From Setaria digitata (lineage: Eukaryota > Nematoda > Chromadorea > Rhabditida > Setariidae), in contig RCAB01000765.1 in assembly GCA_003640385.1 (NCBI GenBank), positions 1 through 21,004 on the forward strand: DNA of 21,004 bases, written 5' to 3'. The notes below the pieces were generated by a model. It was not told where the DNA came from. It ran no database searches and worked only from the letters and a program-made list of their open reading frames with translations. The translations under genes were made by a program, and so were the position numbers. This document shows, piece after piece, positions 10,283 to 19,796 of the stretch (within the stretch, counting starts at the first letter, position 1; the number at the start of each line of letters is the position of its first letter).

Positions 10283-11436
10283 TTTATGCCTTCTGAAGAG
10301 TCTTTTCATAAACAAATTAATGCAACGAAATGGTTATCTGATATTTTCTCAATTCTTTCAATTATTCCAACCTTTCAGAGAAATTTAAAGAAAAAAAAAA
10401 AATGGAAATTTTTTTTTTTTTTTTTCTTTTGAAACTGAAGTAATTTTGTTCACTGAATAGCAAAAAAAAAAAAGAGAAAAGATTGGAAAGAGTCCATAAA
10501 ATTTATGAGACCATTTGGACAGCAATGGATCATCCAAATGATTGACAACTTGACATGCAGCATGCATGCATGCATTCAAGTAACACACTATTTTTCCTTT
10601 TTTATTCAACGCTTTTTAAAGATGCAAATTTGAGTTATTTTTCCTTTCCACCAATATGTCACATGTTTCTGAAAGATGCCTGAATTTTTATTTATGCGAT
10701 AGATTATCACAGGTGATACTTCAAAATCAAAATTGAATTGAGATTTTAAAAGCAAAGAAAAAAAAAACGATATGAGCATGAAGTAGTATTTTCAAAAACC
10801 TCTTATAAATTCCGCGATATTCACGAAAACTACCTGGTATCTTTCGAGAGTTTGAACAATTATCTTCAGCAATCCTGTTCAATTTATTTATTAATGAGAT
10901 TGTCAATATTTAGGCCTCCCCTAATATAAGTACTAAAAAACATTTATTAATAATAATACGCAATTAATTTCTCTAGAATTTTCAAAAATCTATTCTGAGC
11001 CACATGAATTTGCTGCAATTTCGTAAGAAGTTTAAAATTTGATCGAATATTTCAACAGAATAAGTTTGCAGAACAATAAAAAAAAAAAAAAAAAAACTGC
11101 ATTGTTAATAATCTAAGCTAATTCGAAATTAATTTCATGATTAAAATTTCCCATTTATTTCAAAAATGATTCACATTCTTCCTATAGCAAATTCTCAAAT
11201 GCACTTCATTATATCTAACATTTTTTTTTTTTTAATGTATGCTTATCAAATTCGGACGAATTGCAAATTACACATCTTGTCAAATAACAAGTTTGAGGAA
11301 AAAAAAAGGAGAGAAAAGGAAGCATATGTTAAGGTATTTGAATTAAAATATCGTCATTGTTATGATTTTGTATTACAAAAAAAAATTTTTTTTTTCTTTG
11401 TTTTTTTTTAAATAATTTTTCAAAACTGTGGGAAAT

Positions 11437-11454
11437 GGGGAGGGGGGGGGGGGG
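11437..11454. repeat. G-run (GGGGAG13)
   Basis: Thirteen consecutive G (11442-11454) preceded by GGGGA stand out in a sequence where other homopolymers are nearly all A or T. The run could form a G-quadruplex. Confidence 0.95.
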
Positions 11455-12413
11455 TTTTTCCTACTCTCGAAAGAATGTTTCGGTGTAGTGCTTGAGTGAG
11501 CTTAATAATTAAATCTCTCATTTCTATCAAATACGATAGCTGTTGTATTTTGTGGTACAGTTATTATTAAATTGTGATGAAAATGATAAGAATATGATGA
11601 AAACCAGATAAACATGCTAAAATTTCAATAAAATTCACTCAATTAGTAGCAAAATTGAAATGCCTAATTTGCATTTGTATAAAATCGAGAAGTGTATAAT
11701 TTTGTGCTAGCCAAGAGTGCATATAATATTGGCTTTAACTGAAATCAAATAAGATGAATGGAACTAAAAATAAACGAGAACAGGCAAAAGACGTAAGTAA
11801 GCAACTGAACAACCAGAATAGACAGGAAGACCGGGGGATTGATGGAAGTTAAAATGACGAAAGAAAATTAGAATTTTAATAGATGAATGTCTCTGGGAAG
11901 AATGGGTAAGTAATATTGGGGGCATTCTCAAAATGTGATAAGATTTTTTTTTTTTTTTTTTTTCACTAAATTTTTTTTCTGTTCTAGGAAAAAAAAGAAA
12001 AAAAAAAAATTAAAATTTTTTATTTTTATTTTTTTAATGCTTACTTTTCATCTTCTGTTCGAGCTTCCTTTCCCTTTCTTTCTCCGTTTTTTTTTTTTCC
12101 TTTTTTTTTTTTCTTTTTTTTATTCTTTATTCTTAACTTCCTCCTGTCTTTTTCGGTGATAAATTGCTCAATTTTTAAAATTTATTCTCTCATCACTTTA
12201 CAACATTTTTAGCTCACACTATCACTACTTCCATTCATTCATTTATTAACCACTTCTCTCCGGCACAAGAAAAACTTCCATTCTAATTTATTGCTCAATT
12301 CATTTTGTTAATTTAGCTGCAAGAAAAAAAAAATATATATATATTTTATATATTATTCTATTTATGATAATTGTATTAATCATATTTAATCGATGATAGT
12401 CTGTCTCTGTGTA

Positions 12414-12430
12414 TGTGTGTGTGTGTGTGT
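12414..12430. repeat. Short (TG)n repeat
   Basis: This is a run of alternating TG on the + strand, followed by ATTTCAGG. The combination resembles a splice acceptor, but the downstream sequence is not coding. Confidence 0.85.
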
Positions 12431-12483
12431 ATTTCAGGATATTATGTAAATAATTTGTTTATTAAAATTGCTTTTATTTTTGT

Positions 12484-12532
12484 TTTTGTTTGTTTGTTTG
12501 TTTGTTTTTTTTTTTTTTTTTTTTTTTTTTTT
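12484..12532. repeat. (TTTG)n repeat followed by a 28-T run
   Basis: Tetranucleotide TTTG units run to 12504 and pass into an uninterrupted T run at 12505-12532. This looks like decay of, or slippage in, a single T-rich tract. Confidence 0.9.
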
Positions 12533-13401
12533 ACGAAATCTGATTGATTGAAAAAGAAAAAAGAAATTTCCTTAGTTTAATTTCATACAAGCAGCTGTAT
12601 AATTTTTAAATTTTAGTAAATTCTAAAGTGTGTTGTTTGTTAGGCCAAACATAAATAATACATATTTTTGTATTTGTTTTGCTTTTTTGCTAGCTAACAA
12701 TTTGATTCCTTAAAATTGCTTTCTTCCTTTTTTTTTTTTTGAATTTAATTTAAAAATGAAATGAAACTTCCACTATTTCTCTCGCCTATATTAATTAAAC
12801 AAACTTATAAATGCTACTAAATTGAAACATAGATGAATGCTCTATCTAGTCTAAGATGATGGAGAAGCAGCATAAATACATCTTTTTTTGTTCCATCATA
12901 TTTGAATCCAGTGGACATGAATTGGTCTGGGAAATTTTCGATGATAGCGGGAAAAAAATACTTTCAAATATATCGCTCAAAAACTACAGTATATATTTTT
13001 TTTTTTTAATGCCTTCTGTAGTTTGGAAATTAATTTTTTACTCGATAAACAGTTTAATTAAATTAAAATTTTTATACTGAAATTATATCATTCATAATAT
13101 ATTCACTGAAGAAATGCTATTTTCTTGATCGGTTAAATTATCAGCAATAAAATGATGAACTATATTAAATGGTCAGCTATTATCAGAAATAAATGAAGCA
13201 AATGCAAGTGAAAGTGCAAATATTGAATTTTCTTTTTTTTTTTTTCTTTTTTCTTTCTAATATTAAAATAAAAAAAAAAAGAATATTTGCTATTTTAATA
13301 TTTATTTCACATTCCTCTTATCACTTTTTATCATATCGTTTTGTTATTGTTATCACAATGTAATATTTTATTCACTTTTTTTTTTTCCTTGTTTTCTTTT
13401 T

Positions 13402-13424
13402 CCTTTCTTTCTTTCTTTCTTTCT
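13402..13424. repeat. (CTTT)n repeat upstream of exon B
   Basis: About five CTTT units lie within the pyrimidine-rich zone that ends about 40 bases before the exon B acceptor. The whole zone 13373-13445 is almost pure pyrimidine and may strengthen that acceptor. Confidence 0.85.
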
Positions 13425-13461
13425 TTTTTTTTTCTTTTCTTTTTTTGTTTAATTTTTGCAG

Positions 13462-13599
13462 TATGGATGATAGTTCATCACCATCACGACGATCATATAT
13501 TCGACTTACATCATTTCTCAATAATGTTACCAAAAATGCAGGCGATGAAGTACGATTTAAATGTGAAGCTGCTGGCAATCCATTACCACTTCAGTTTAA
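13462..13599 (+). CDS. Exon B: first half of the Ig domain of a ROR/CAM-1-like receptor
   Basis: This 138-nt exon lies between the acceptor TTTTTGCAG (ending 13461) and a perfect donor GTAAGT at 13600. The first base T completes the Thr codon started in exon A. Then 45 codons follow, and AA at the end is completed to AAC (Asn) by exon C. The peptide runs [10 protein letters not shown], then [11 protein letters not shown] and [16 protein letters not shown]. The Cys (residue 93 of the joined fragment) is the B-strand cysteine of an I-set Ig domain. C-E-A-A-G-N-P-x-P is the typical Ig signature leading to the core Trp. N-N-V-T is a glycosylation sequon. The ATG next to the acceptor could serve as an internal start for a shorter isoform, but it lacks a signal peptide. 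The N-terminal Ig placement and wording favour the ROR family. Other Ig receptors (MuSK, FGFR-like) are less likely. A 68-aa ORF on the opposite strand is a shadow. Confidence 0.87.
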
Positions 13600-14040
13600 G
13601 TAAGTTCTTTTCTTTTTGAAAGAAGAAAAAGAATAATGATTAAAAAATGAAATAAAATAGGACTATAGATAGATTGCATTTAACAAGAATTACTTGATAA
13701 TGCTATTTTATTTTTGCTATAATTAATATTTCGATTTCAAATTCAATATATATAATTTTTTAATATATATATATATTGAATATATATAGCGATATATTTA
13801 CCTTTTCTTTTGAGTAAAATTTTTAATCAATGCAGGATGCATAATTTTTCTTAAAAAAAAAAAAAAATTGCTTTAATTTTAAATAATATCATTAATTTTT
13901 GTAGCAATTTGATCGTACTGCAAATGAGAATTAACATTTTCTAGACAATAATTAATACCATATAAATAAGACAATTAATGAATATAAAAAGTTTTGTTTT
14001 TTCTCTCTCTTATAAAATATTAAAAAAAAAATTCTTTTAG
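13600..14040 (+). other. 441-nt phase-2 intron inside the Ig domain
   Basis: The intron starts with the consensus donor GTAAGT and ends TTCTTTTAG. It splits the codon for Asn105 just before the core Trp of the Ig fold. It carries an AT palindrome at 13741-13781 and an A15-type run near 13853. No coding content was seen. Confidence 0.82.
13741..13781. repeat. AT-rich palindrome in the intra-Ig intron
   Basis: The arm ATTCAATATATATA (13741-13754) is perfectly complementary to TATATATATTGAAT (13768-13781) across a 13-nt loop. It may fold in the pre-mRNA. AT alternation makes such palindromes easier to get by chance. Confidence 0.85.
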
Positions 14041-14209
14041 CTGGCTTAAAAATCATGCCCCAGTGGAGAAAAATCGCAAGACGAAAATAAAAAATCGTGA
14101 TTATTGGTCTCGATTGGTAATTACTGATTTGGAAGTTTTGGATAGTGGATATTATCAGTGTGTTGTTAGCAATTCTCTTGCAAGTGTCAACACTACCGCT
14201 GTACTTAGG
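14041..14209 (+). CDS. Exon C: second half of the Ig domain of a ROR/CAM-1-like receptor
   Basis: This 169-nt exon follows the acceptor TTCTTTTAG (ending 14040) and ends at donor GTTTGT (14210), after a complete codon. The first C completes Asn; 56 codons follow. The peptide starts [10 protein letters not shown], where Trp106 is the Ig core tryptophan. It then has [10 protein letters not shown] and [12 protein letters not shown], with the F-strand cysteine Cys145. It ends N-T-T-A-V-L-R, which holds another glycosylation sequon. K-N-x-A-P-V followed by S-R-L-x-I-x-x-L and D-(S/T)-G-Y-(Y/F)-x-C matches my memory of ROR Ig domains. RORs are single-pass Wnt co-receptors of the plasma membrane with order Ig, Frizzled CRD, Kringle, TM, kinase; in worms CAM-1 guides cell migration and axon outgrowth. 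Read-through into the intron stops six codons later. The next exon must begin in phase 0, and none was found before the window ends. The Ig assignment is firm, the ROR assignment likely. Confidence 0.88.
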
Positions 14210-14615
14210 GTTTGTTTAATTTGTTAAATATCACTAATTAATTACCTTTAGGCTTATTATCTATACTCAAATATTATTTGTTTTTGATATTTTCACTAAG
14301 AAAAAAGAATTCTCGAATTTATTGTTATAGAAAACAGTCATTACAGGGTGCATAAATCAATCATTGATAAATTGTGATTTTAATTCGTATTCATAGCATT
14401 TTGATACTACCTTGATAGCTGCAATAAATTACACGTGTATTTCCACGTCGAAATCTTAACATTCTCTTCTTTTTTAAAGCCAATTAAATTAATCTTATCC
14501 ATAAATTAATTATCTTCAAGTTGAAATAACATTTTCCAAACATAATATTACTTGCATCAGTATGCTAGACAATTTCTTTTTTTTAGTTTATTACACCAAA
14601 AAAAGAAAAAAAAAC

Positions 14616-14633
14616 AAATAAATAAATAAATAA
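14616..14633. repeat. (AAAT)n repeat
   Basis: About four tandem AAAT units follow a run of A and AAAAG. It is ordinary simple sequence. Confidence 0.8.
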
Positions 14634-16125
14634 AACTTTTTTCTTCAAAGAAAATTATTATATAAAAAACAAATATTTCTTCTTTGTGAATTGTCACGTT
14701 CCTTCTTCTAATTTGCTCCTTCTGAATATCGCATAACTTTTTCTTTAAATTTCATTCAAAAATTTAATTACAAACCAGTTTATGTATATCGATGAATACA
14801 TTAAATGAAAATAAGATGGTTTTCTAACTGTTTTATCCACTTAAATCTATTTATGAGATAGAAATTTCAAGGTAGAAATTTCGCTAGATGGAAAATTAAG
14901 CGAAAATTTCGAAACATTAGTAGAAATGATAAAGTAAAACTAAGCCTCAAAAATCTTACTGTTAACGGTGTTAAATCTTATTTATTTAATTTTTTTTTTT
15001 TTCTCAACTATTTTGCATTCATAATTTAGTTCATAATCATTATACAACAATTTTAATTGAAGCGATTTTATTAAATTTCCAAATATCTAGCAGTTTGTCT
15101 TTCACTCGTTGCCAATCATTTATCATCCTCAGGATGTCTGAGAACATTTGTTACTATCCAGCAGAAGCAAAATTAACTCTTCTTCAATCATTTTCATTCT
15201 CACTTTCTGTCGTTTCATTTTTCTTTTCTTCCTTTTCAGATTTTCTTATTAAACATTCTTCTTTCTTTCCTCTTTTCTTTTTTTTTTTTTAACCTTCTTC
15301 CTTTCCATATTTAATTAACACTTATTGTTTTCCAAAAACCAAATCAATTATCACAATGTTAATTGTTATTGTTGTTGAGATTTGTTACTAATATTCCATT
15401 TTATATTTGTGCAAAACTGATATGCTCTCCATTCGAATGTATCACTTATTAGTTAAATTAAATTAATTGTTAATATGAGTTTGTTGTTTTAATTCCTAAA
15501 ATTTTTGCACATTTAGGAATGAAAGAAAATGAAAACATTTTTAAAAAATGTAATAACAAAAAGAAGGAAATATATACATCAGAAAGAATATTAAATGAAT
15601 GTTAAAAAAAAAAAAAAAAAATTGCATTTATTATTTACCAAATCATTAGTATTAAATTTTCTTCACTTTTAACATCATATTATTATTTATCGAGCAGTTT
15701 TCTTGCCAGAATTTTCACTCATTTTAAATTTTCCACTCTTTTTTTCCTTTTCTATTTTAAATTTTAAATAAATCTAAACTTTACTTGCTTTTTTGACTGA
15801 ATTAACTCCTAATTAAATATTAAATTAAATCAGATTGATCAAAATTAAAATAGGCGTTAAATAAATAAACAAAAATGAATAAGCTAAATGAATTAAACAA
15901 GCAAATAACTTTTAAACATACAGAAAAGAAATAAAAAAATTAAATAAATTTTAAATTTATTCATTTTTCATTTTAATTTCTTTCATCCACTCAAAATTGC
16001 TTCTTCCTTTTTTTTTCCAAAACTTTTCTGGTTGAAAAAATTTCCGTTTCCCTTCCTTTTCATTTTTTTTTCTTCCCTTTGTTATTAGGAAAATTTCAGC
16101 TTTTTTTTTTTGCCCTCTCTCTTTC

Positions 16126-16140
16126 TTTCTTTCTTTCTCA
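16126..16140. repeat. (CTTT)n simple repeat
   Basis: Short tandem CTTT units follow a CTCTCT stretch. The minus-strand Lys/Glu-rich ORF 15957-16145 is only the translation of this pyrimidine-rich zone. Confidence 0.75.
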
Positions 16141-16588
16141 TTCATTATTGAGTTTTAAATTAAATTTCATGTTGGAAAAGTAGGTTTTGGTGAACTTTAA
16201 AAAAGATAAAATCATTGAAAGAGCATTTGCATTACTTTTGTAACATTTTCGTTAAATCTTGCTTGCATTTCCAGGATTTTGTTCTAAAATACGCTACCAA
16301 AAGGTGGAACAAAAATGCATTTAATTTTTTTTTTTTTCTTTTTCAAACAAACTTTTTATCATTTCGACTTACACCAAATTTTGAATCATTTAGATTAGAC
16401 TCTTAAGCTTCACAAGTGATTTTACACTGTTAATTAGTAGCTATTAGATTGTTGACATTTCACGATTTCACAGTTGCAATAAAAAGCCAATACTGCCCAT
16501 ATTCACATTTGCTTCGCCCTAGACAATTTCAGTAATCAATAAAATAAATATTTTCTCGATAATAGTAACATTAATTTTTATCTTATGA

Positions 16589-16686
16589 CAAAATCATTCA
16601 CTATATTAATTAGTACTATTTGTTTCTAATAACACTAATTATTTGGTAGCAAAATTATTCCTAGCATTAATTAGCATCATTCGTTT
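16589..16686. repeat. Diverged tandem repeat, period about 61 bp
   Basis: 16589-16625 and 16650-16686 share CAAAAT-ATTC, ATTAATTAG and a GTTT end at a spacing of 61 bases, with about 70% agreement by eye. A still weaker partial copy may precede them (about 16555-16588). It is non-coding. Confidence 0.5.
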
Positions 16687-18160
16687 AAATTAATTTTATT
16701 TTTGATCTACAAACTTGGTGTTAAAACATTCATTGAGCACTTCAAATGATTCTAATTAATTCATTCTTTATAAACCACCCTAAATGCTAAAAAAAAAAAA
16801 AAAAAAATTTAAGAAAAAATAAGAAAGCTAAGCTTTTTTTTTTAGTATATAAAATTTTAACTGTTTATTTTGCACTTGAAATAAATGAGTTGTTTCGGTT
16901 TTTTGTTTCTCCTTTTTTTTTTTTTTCGTTTATTTATGCATAAGATATTGATGTTATAAAAAATATATATATGTAATAAATGAAAGAGAAAAAAAAAATT
17001 GTTATTAAATGGCCGAAAAATGATATATGGAATGTTTAGCTTACAAAATTAATTAACCACCACCCAGCCGTTTTTTTAATCAATCATTTGTGTGGTACTT
17101 TTTTCTATCGTTTTTTTTTTTTTTTTTTTTAAATTAGATCCAAAATTGTCTTCCTATTATTTGCTATTGTGCTTTCTTTTTTTTTTTTTTCTCACTTTCC
17201 ATTTCTGTTTCTCATCAAAAATTACTTTTCGCAATTTCTTTTTTGTTTTTTTGTCTAAATTTTACAAATGTTTCATTTTTAACATTGATTAATTTAAATC
17301 TGATTAATTGTTCATTGAGCATAAATTCATTTTATTTTCTTTCAAACAAACTTATCTATAATTTATGACTATTTACATCTTTTTTTTTTTTCTACCATAT
17401 AAATTTTATAAAATGTTGAAAATTTATCACTACTTTTTTATGAGCATATTTTTATTTAAACAAACGGAGAATTTTTAAAATAGGTGAAATTTAGAGGGAG
17501 AGAATAAATTGAAAAGAAAAGTAAAAATTTAGGAAATTGTTGAGGAATAAAAAAGTAGCAAATCAGAGGTGGCATTGGAATTTTTTTTTAAACAAAAGCA
17601 AAAAGTTAAAAAAGATAGCAATGAGTGATAAGAACTGTTTAGAAATCTATTAATTATAATGAATTAAGGAAATGTGCAGATGGATAATACACAAAATAGT
17701 GCAGTGATTGATAAATATGCGTTAAAAGTAATTTATCATCAGATAGAAATTGAAGGCATTGAAAAAGTGGCAAAATTAGTAGCAGTAGTAATAGTAATAA
17801 TAGTGATAAAATGAAATTATCTGTGATATATTGAAAATAGACTATTGACAAAAAGTTCTCAATATATACAACATTTTGTAGTTCATTTATTTTTTATTAT
17901 TTTTTATTAATAATAATCAAATTAAATGACGTGTTGAAAGTAAAGCTTATCAACAAAACCTTTCTCCATGTGGAATATTTCGTAATTTATCGAAAACTTC
18001 TCATTTCTAAATTCTCATGCAAAAAAAAAAATACAAAATGATGACTTAGAAGGTAGAGTGGAAAAAAATAGTTAAAAAAAATTTATTTAGTAAATAAAAT
18101 TTAAAAAAAAAATACAATATATAATATAAGGATGTTCATAATGATTGATAATATAGTGTT

Positions 18161-18659
18161 TGGCTGCAGATGATTAGATCGATATATTATACATTGATAT
18201 TTTGATGCATATAAGCACGTAGTTGATAATGATAATATGGTGATAAAGATTTGGCTGCAGATGATTAGCTCGATATATTATACATTGATATTTTGATGCA
18301 TATAAGCACGTAGTTGATAATGATAATATGGTGATAAAGATTTGGCTGCAGATGATTAGCTCGATATATTATACATTGATATTTTGATGCATATAAGCAC
18401 GTAGTTGATAATGATAATATGGTGATAAAGATTTGGCTGCAGATGATTAGCTCGATATATTATACATTGATATTTTGATGCATATAAGCACGTAGTTGAT
18501 AATGATAATATGGTGATAAAGATTTGGCTGCAGATGATTAGCTCGATATATTATACATTGATATTTTGATGCATATAAGCACGTAGTTGATAATGATAAT
18601 ATGGCGATAAATATTTGGCCGCAGATGATTAGGTCGATATATACATTGATATTTTGATG
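18161..18659. repeat. 91-bp minisatellite, five full copies plus a partial sixth
   Basis: Copies beginning TGGCTGCAGATGATTAG start at 18161, 18252, 18343, 18434 and 18525, exactly 91 bases apart. A truncated copy runs 18616-18659. The inner copies look identical. The first copy differs near its start (AGATCG for AGCTCG). The end of the fifth reads GGCGATAAATATT, and the sixth has a C change and a 3-base deletion. Variation at the edges with a uniform centre is typical of a recently expanded tandem array. Each unit carries three GATAA motifs and a PstI-type CTGCAG. 91 is not a multiple of three, so the array is not a protein repeat. Confidence 0.97.
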
Positions 18660-18764
18660 TCCTTCCACTTCCTCCGATGTCGTATCAACTTCTTCTTCAG
18701 CGTTGTCTCTTGCTGTGTGCAAAAGTGTCATCGTTGTCCAAAAAGCAATCGCTGAAATTGTCAT
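18447..18764 (-). other. Candidate 105-aa ORF starting in the palindrome, unproven
   Basis: This minus-strand ORF starts with ATG inside the palindrome. It begins M-T-I-S-A-I-A-F-W-T-T-M-T-L-L-H-T-A-R, which looks like a weak signal peptide or hydrophobic segment. An acidic stretch follows (E-E-E-V-D-T-T-S-E-E-V-E-G). The ORF then runs into the 91-bp array, where the translation becomes Ile/Tyr-rich and is frame-dependent. The unique first 36 residues are less biased than other spurious ORFs in the window. I recognise no family. It could be chance, a fragment of an old exon, or a small gene inside the intron on the opposite strand. Confidence 0.15.
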
Positions 18765-18990
18765 CCATCATTGATGGTGGATGACAATTTCAGAAACCTT
18801 TTCCACTGCCAAGGAGAAATCCCCAATCTCCTGTCACCCTGCTTTGCTTCCTCTGTCCCCTCTCTTGTCCCCTTCTTTCCTTCCCTCCCATTTCTGTCCC
18901 CTTTCCTCGTCTTCTCGTTTGGACAGAATTATTCATTTCCTACCAAATTTTCCTCTTCTCTTCAGGCGGTTAGTTATATAGCTTGATTTG
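18660..18990. other. GC-richer island with CT-rich block
   Basis: After the minisatellite the composition changes sharply. There is a mixed-sequence stretch to 18751, the palindrome, then a strongly pyrimidine-rich + strand (about 18800-18930) with many TCCCC and CTTCC runs. It has no homology I can name. The overlapping + ORFs at 18771-18986 and 18781-18981 are Ser/Pro/Phe-rich readings of this block. Confidence 0.5.
18752..18793. repeat. Palindrome with 16-bp perfect arms and 10-nt spacer
   Basis: The left arm CTGAAATTGTCATCCA (18752-18767) is the exact reverse complement of the right arm TGGATGACAATTTCAG (18778-18793), around the spacer TCATTGATGG. It would form a stable hairpin in RNA or cruciform DNA. 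Because of the symmetry both strands carry ATGACAATTTCAG, which contains a start codon and an acceptor-like TTTCAG. It sits between the minisatellite and a CT-rich block. No target-site duplication marking it as a transposon end was noticed. Confidence 0.93.
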
Positions 18991-19081
18991 TCGGTTTTCT
19001 TTCTTTTTTTTTTTTTTTTCATCAATTTAAACTAAGTAAATTTTAAAAACTTATAATTATTTAAAGTTTTACATTTTACAA

Positions 19082-19260
19082 CTTTTCAATTTATAGTTAT
19101 TTAAGCTGGATAGAAATTTCTAGATTATAATTTATTAGCTTGCTTGTTTCACTTGATTCCTATTTAGCAGTCTTTTCAACTTGTAGTTGATTGATTCAAT
19201 GAAGATTTCTGAATTTATAATTTCTAGTTTATTTAACACAAGTGAGATTTACAATTATTA
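19082..19260. repeat. Decayed tandem repeat, period about 90 bp
   Basis: Segments starting CTTTTCAA at 19082 and 19172 align over about 70 bases (TAGTT, GA-ATTTCT, TTATAATTT and TTAG/TAGTTT in the same order). Further A/T-rich look-alikes lie on both sides. Agreement is around 65-70% by eye, so AT bias could inflate it. Confidence 0.4.
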
Positions 19261-19570
19261 TTTATTTAATCTGATTTATTATCAAATACCGCCTAGTTTA
19301 TTTACTTCTTACTCTTTCTTTTTCTTTTCCTTTTTTTCCCCGATAACTTTTTTAAACTGATTTTTTTTTTTAATCATATTCTCCTATATACTTTTCTTTT
19401 ACAAAAAAGAAAAAAAGCACTTTGATATCTTTTGCAAGTGAAAAGTTTTGAAATTTAAAAACGAAAAAGAAATAGAAAAATTCATCCCTTCATTCACCAT
19501 AAGCACAAGTATTATTTGATTTTTCTTCTTTTCTCCCCTTCTCTTCTTGTCCTTTTCCTTTTTTTTTTTT

Positions 19571-19571
19571 N
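19571..19571. other. Single N after a poly-T run
   Basis: An ambiguous base ends a T run beginning near 19559. Unlike the N at 3504, no flanking duplicate was seen, so this looks like an unresolved homopolymer. Confidence 0.85.
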
Positions 19572-19583
19572 TATAACAGATCA

Positions 19584-19796
19584 AAATTTCAGATCGAAAT
19601 TTACAATCAAATAATTCACTTTTTCATCTTTCAAGGTTCAAAATGCTGTATGTTTCATTTTCCCCTCCCCTCCTCTCCCCTCTCTCTCTCTCCCTCTTCC
19701 TCTTTCATCTTTTGTTCTTTTTTATTTGCCACTTCAAAACGAAATAAAATTTCGAATTCAAAATTTGTAATTGAGTAATTCACTTTTAATTTCTCA
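19584..19796. repeat. Diverged duplication flanking a pyrimidine tract, spacing about 164 bp
   Basis: Segments near 19584-19636 and 19747-19796 both read AAAATTTC...GA...AAATTT-AAT-A-TAATTCACTTTT and end in a TTTCTCAA/TCTTTCAA motif. Between them lies an almost pure CT tract (about 19655-19710). Non-coding. Confidence 0.5.

Larger units (their letters stand above)
5341..13461 (+). other. 8.1-kb phase-2 intron between exons A and B
   Basis: The 8121-nt interval starts GTCAGT and ends TTTTTGCAG, and the flanking exons agree in phase. No additional exon could be supported inside, although small in-phase exons cannot be excluded. Most of it is AT-rich. GC-richer islands lie near 7190-7440, 7600-7740, 8220-8660 and 9360-9640. 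The interval includes an ancient local duplication (8823-9157), a triple TGTTTAC motif (9850-9882) and a 13-G run (11442-11454). This length is large for a worm intron and would suit regulatory elements or an internal promoter. Confidence 0.6.

Noticed and set aside
10557..10577. GCATGCATGCATGC self-complementary repeat
   Set aside because: It is a short tandem ATGC repeat, automatically palindromic, with no further structure around it.
12856..13080. 74-aa + strand ORF with a mixed-looking start (M-M-E-K-Q-H-K-Y)
   Set aside because: No family is recognised and no splice sites flank it in a phase fitting exons A and B. The second half is poly-T derived.
13341..13619. 92-aa + strand ORF and 68-aa minus ORF overlapping exon B
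   Set aside because: Both are out-of-frame shadows of exon B and its upstream pyrimidine tract. The real frame is fixed by the Ig motif and splice phase.
15095..15292. ORF beginning S-F-T-R-C-Q-S-F, considered as a Frizzled-type exon
   Set aside because: The cysteine spacing does not fit a Frizzled domain, there is no phase-0 acceptor at the right place, and the C-terminal half is a poly-T translation.
18771..18986. Two overlapping + strand ORFs (71 and 66 aa), rich in Pro/Ser/Phe
   Set aside because: They read a CT-rich block in two frames. Being open in two frames at once reflects composition rather than coding.
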